Shown here in pieces: positions 62,357-64,000 of a DNA stretch of 64,000 bases. Position numbers and translations under genes: made by a program. The stretch comes from Flavobacterium sp. I3-2. Lineage in GTDB: Bacteria > Bacteroidota > Bacteroidia > Flavobacteriales > Flavobacteriaceae. The stretch lies in the NCBI RefSeq assembly GCF_013389595.1, contig NZ_CP058306.1, positions 2,418,001-2,482,000 on the forward strand, read 5' to 3'. Numbering within the stretch: position 1 is the first letter of the stretch; each line of letters starts with the position of its first letter. The notes under the pieces were generated by a model that was given only the letters and a program-made list of their open reading frames with translations, had not been told where the DNA came from and did not search any database.

Positions 62357-62896
62357 TTATATTGTGTTCGCTAGTTCCAACAACTTCTTACAAGTTTTTA
62401 AATTTCGAGTAGTACATAAAACGTCTAATTGTTTTTCTATAAAATTGTTTGATAATTTGGTATTTCCGTATCCAATGGTACAATCTAAGTAAACAACTTT
62501 ATCTGAAATTTGTATTTTTTCAGATGCAGATTTTTTTTCTAAGATTTTTGAATAATCCGTTATTTTAGAAGTTTGATTTAAAAAAGTGAAATACATATTT
62601 TTCTCATCAAAATCTGTAAACGGTAATTGGTTTAGAATAGTTTTTAATTCGTTCTTTTCTAAAACTAAAACTGGAACATTTAATTCAAACGTTTCTTTAA
62701 TTTTATCCGAAATTAAATCTGCTAGCTGCAAATGAGAGTCATTTTTATTAGTAGAAAAAATCACATTTCCGCTTTGAATATAGGTTTGAACATTTTCAAA
62801 TTCTAAATTTAAAAAAAATGTTTTCAAAGCATCCATTTTTATGATGTTTTTTCCAGACACATTAATTCCGCGAAGTAAAGCAATATAGGTTTTCAT
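62357..62896 (-). CDS. DUF1697-family protein
   Basis: A 179-residue cytoplasmic protein. The start TYIALLRGINVSGKNIIKMDALKTFFLNLEFENVQTYIQSGNVIF is the DUF1697 signature and the central part VLVLEKNELKTILNQLPF and end GNTKLSNNFIEKQLDVLCTTRNLKTCKKLLEL also fit. Function unknown. The start was set at 62896; the reading frame extends ten codons upstream into the MGMT gene without family similarity. Only 4 bases separate it from the MGMT stop. Confidence 0.92.
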   Translation of the reverse strand: MKTYIALLRGINVSGKNIIKMDALKTFFLNLEFENVQTYIQSGNVIFSTNKNDSHLQLADLISDKIKETFELNVPVLVLEKNELKTILNQLPFTDFDEKNMYFTFLNQTSKITDYSKILEKKSASEKIQISDKVVYLDCTIGYGNTKLSNNFIEKQLDVLCTTRNLKTCKKLLELANTI

Positions 62897-62900
62897 AAAT

Positions 62901-63647
62901 TTATTTTTGTAATCCTTCCCAGCCAATCAATAAAAACTTTGTAGGTAATCCCCACATATAACCGCCAAAACTTCCGTTAGATTGTATTACACGATGACAC
63001 GGAATTAGTAAACTAATTGGATTGTTTCCAATAGCGGTTCCGACGGCTCTAAAAGCTTTAGGTTTATTTATTCTTTTTGCGATTTCACCATACGAAGTTA
63101 AACTACCTTTCGGAATGTCAAGTAATGCGTTCCAAACGTTCATTTGAAAATCTGTTCCTTTTATATGAAATGTAATTTCTTGACTTTCATTACCATCTAT
63201 AAAATCTAGAACGTATTGATGTTGTTTATTTTTTTCTATTTTGAAATAAGCATTTTTATAAATTTCTTTTAAATAGGGTAGCGCTGGTTTTTCCTTTGTT
63301 TCAAAGGCAACATAACAAATACCTAAATTTGTAGAAGCTATTAAAAGAGTTCCAATTTTTGTTTGATAATATTCGTATGAAATATCTAACTCATTTTCTC
63401 CTTGTTTTGAAAATGGAACTAATTTAAAGTTATGATTCGAATCTGTAAAAGCAAATGATTTTAATTTATCGATGGATTTCACAACTGAAATTTCTTGTAT
63501 AAAATCTTCAGAATTTGTAATATTTAATTGCATTAAATGTACTTTTAAATCATCGTGAAACGGTTGTTCAAATAGTTTTTGATTTAAACTACGAATAGGT
63601 AAATTCATTTGTTTTAAAATATCTAATATCGATGTATTCATAGCCAT
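62901..63647 (-). CDS. Methylated-DNA-[protein]-cysteine S-methyltransferase
   Basis: A 248-residue DNA repair protein that takes alkyl groups from O6-alkylguanine onto its own cysteine. The MGMT N-terminal domain begins near residue 90 (YEYYQTKIGTLLIASTNLGICYVAF), and the DNA-binding/active-site part has GTDFQMNVWNALLDIPKGSLTSYGEIA, PKAFRAVGTAIGNNPISLLIPCHRVI with the acceptor cysteine, and GSFGGYMWGLPTKFLLIGWE. The first 85 residues are not an AraC helix-turn-helix as in Ada and were not recognised. A second ATG at 63641 is possible. It shares a transcript with the DUF1697 gene. Confidence 0.92.
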   Translation of the reverse strand: MAMNTSILDILKQMNLPIRSLNQKLFEQPFHDDLKVHLMQLNITNSEDFIQEISVVKSIDKLKSFAFTDSNHNFKLVPFSKQGENELDISYEYYQTKIGTLLIASTNLGICYVAFETKEKPALPYLKEIYKNAYFKIEKNKQHQYVLDFIDGNESQEITFHIKGTDFQMNVWNALLDIPKGSLTSYGEIAKRINKPKAFRAVGTAIGNNPISLLIPCHRVIQSNGSFGGYMWGLPTKFLLIGWEGLQK

Positions 63648-63671
63648 TTATTTTAGAAATCTAAATTTATA

Positions 63672-63702
63672 AAAAAAGCCGATTCAATTTCGAATCGGCT
63701 TT
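63672..63702 (-). terminator. Terminator after purA
   Basis: AAAGCCGATTC pairs with GAATCGGCTTT around a six-base loop, directly past the purA stop on the minus strand. Confidence 0.85.
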
Positions 63703-63705
63703 GTA

Positions 63706-64000
63706 TTATTTTATGATTGTTTGTTTTCTGTCTGGTCCAACTGATACTACTTTAATTGGCACTTCAACTTCTTTTTCAATAAACTCAATATATTCTTTTA
63801 ATTCAGCAGGTAATTCTTCATATGAAGTTAAACCTGTTAAATCTGCTTTCCAACCTTTTTTCTCTACGTAAATAGGTGTTACGTTTTCTGGTTCAATGTT
63901 GTAAGGTAAATGCTCAATATTTTGACCTTTATATTCGTAACCTGTACAAACTTTTAAAGTATCAAATCCAGATAAAACATCACCTTTCATCATATATAAT
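63706..64000 (-). CDS. purA: Adenylosuccinate synthetase, C-terminal part (5' end outside window)
   Basis: The last 98 residues of canonical PurA; the frame is open through the right edge. Recognisable are the nucleotide-specificity segment MMKGDVLSGFDTLKVCTGY, with the K-x-D pair that reads guanine, then LPYNIEPENVTPIYVEKKGWKADLTG, ELPAELKEYIEFIEKEV and the GTP-contacting SVGPDRKQTI at the end. It makes adenylosuccinate from IMP, aspartate and GTP. It shows that the 31-kb PurA-like protein is a second, specialised paralogue. A terminator follows the stop. Confidence 0.97.
   Translation of the reverse strand, partial: LYMMKGDVLSGFDTLKVCTGYEYKGQNIEHLPYNIEPENVTPIYVEKKGWKADLTGLTSYEELPAELKEYIEFIEKEVEVPIKVVSVGPDRKQTIIK

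Noticed and set aside
1..64000. CRISPR arrays, rRNA or tRNA genes, prophage structural genes
   Set aside because: None was recognised on reading the window; no regular repeat-spacer pattern, tRNA-like cloverleaf or phage head/tail genes were found.

Overview
The window is AT-rich bacterial DNA from a member of the Bacteroidota, most likely a Flavobacteriaceae species close to Flavobacterium or Myroides. The grounds are a PorQ-type component of the type IX secretion system, menaquinone synthesis (MenD), families typical of the group (DUF5606, DUF4834, DUF4197, DUF6252), many lipoproteins and DPP-IV, M48 and M64 peptidases. Where promoters are visible they have the TTTG-N19-TAnnTTTG form, and recognisable Shine-Dalgarno sites are scarce. 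No rRNA, tRNA or CRISPR array was recognised. About sixty genes are annotated; most are ordinary housekeeping or conserved flavobacterial genes.

Layout. 1-1.2 kb: end of a sensor kinase and its OmpR-type regulator. 1.2-9.8 kb: a minus-strand accessory block with a beta-propeller protein, a DoxD/DoxA membrane protein, a long RNA 2'-phosphotransferase (KptA), a ClpP/SDH-fold protease homologue, a WGR-DUF4240 protein, a lipoprotein and a DUF695 protein. 10-18.7 kb: M48 protease, UMF1-type MFS transporter, lipoprotein, Lon, PorQ, Cmk, nucleoside transporter. 18.8-21.9 kb: a six-gene minus-strand operon that begins with a DUF2089 regulator and ends with SdpI. 22.0-23.3 kb: an IS3-type end fused to a truncated, frameshifted secDF remnant. 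23.4-31 kb: LOG, UvrA, ClC, ACP phosphodiesterase, GlmM. 31.0-33.3 kb: a compact three-gene cassette (coiled-coil protein, VWA protein, divergent short PurA). 33.6-46.1 kb: DUF4197, MenD, glutathione peroxidase, serine hydrolase, lipoamide dehydrogenase, ABC exporter, TruA, M64 peptidase, phosphoesterase, bestrophin, DUF2461. 46.3-54.8 kb: LytTR/LytS pair, FUSC protein, peptide deformylase, DUF5606, MazG, HemN, DUF4834. 54.9-64 kb: YfhO-like protein, DPP-IV, DUF6624, PrcB-like lipoprotein, small unknowns, DUF1697, MGMT and the 3' end of the canonical purA.

The most unusual structure is at 31.0-33.45 kb. A tight operon encodes a 356-residue adenylosuccinate-synthetase homologue, a von Willebrand A protein and a small coiled-coil protein. 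It sits between intact glmM and a second, diverged copy of the last 28 codons of glmM (about 86% identical, no indels). This looks like a cassette inserted at the glmM 3' end. The window also holds the end of the canonical purA (63.7 kb), so the cassette enzyme is an extra, specialised paralogue with an altered nucleotide-binding motif. Second in interest are the secDF wreck at an IS end and the NAD+/RNA-flavoured accessory block at 4-9.8 kb.
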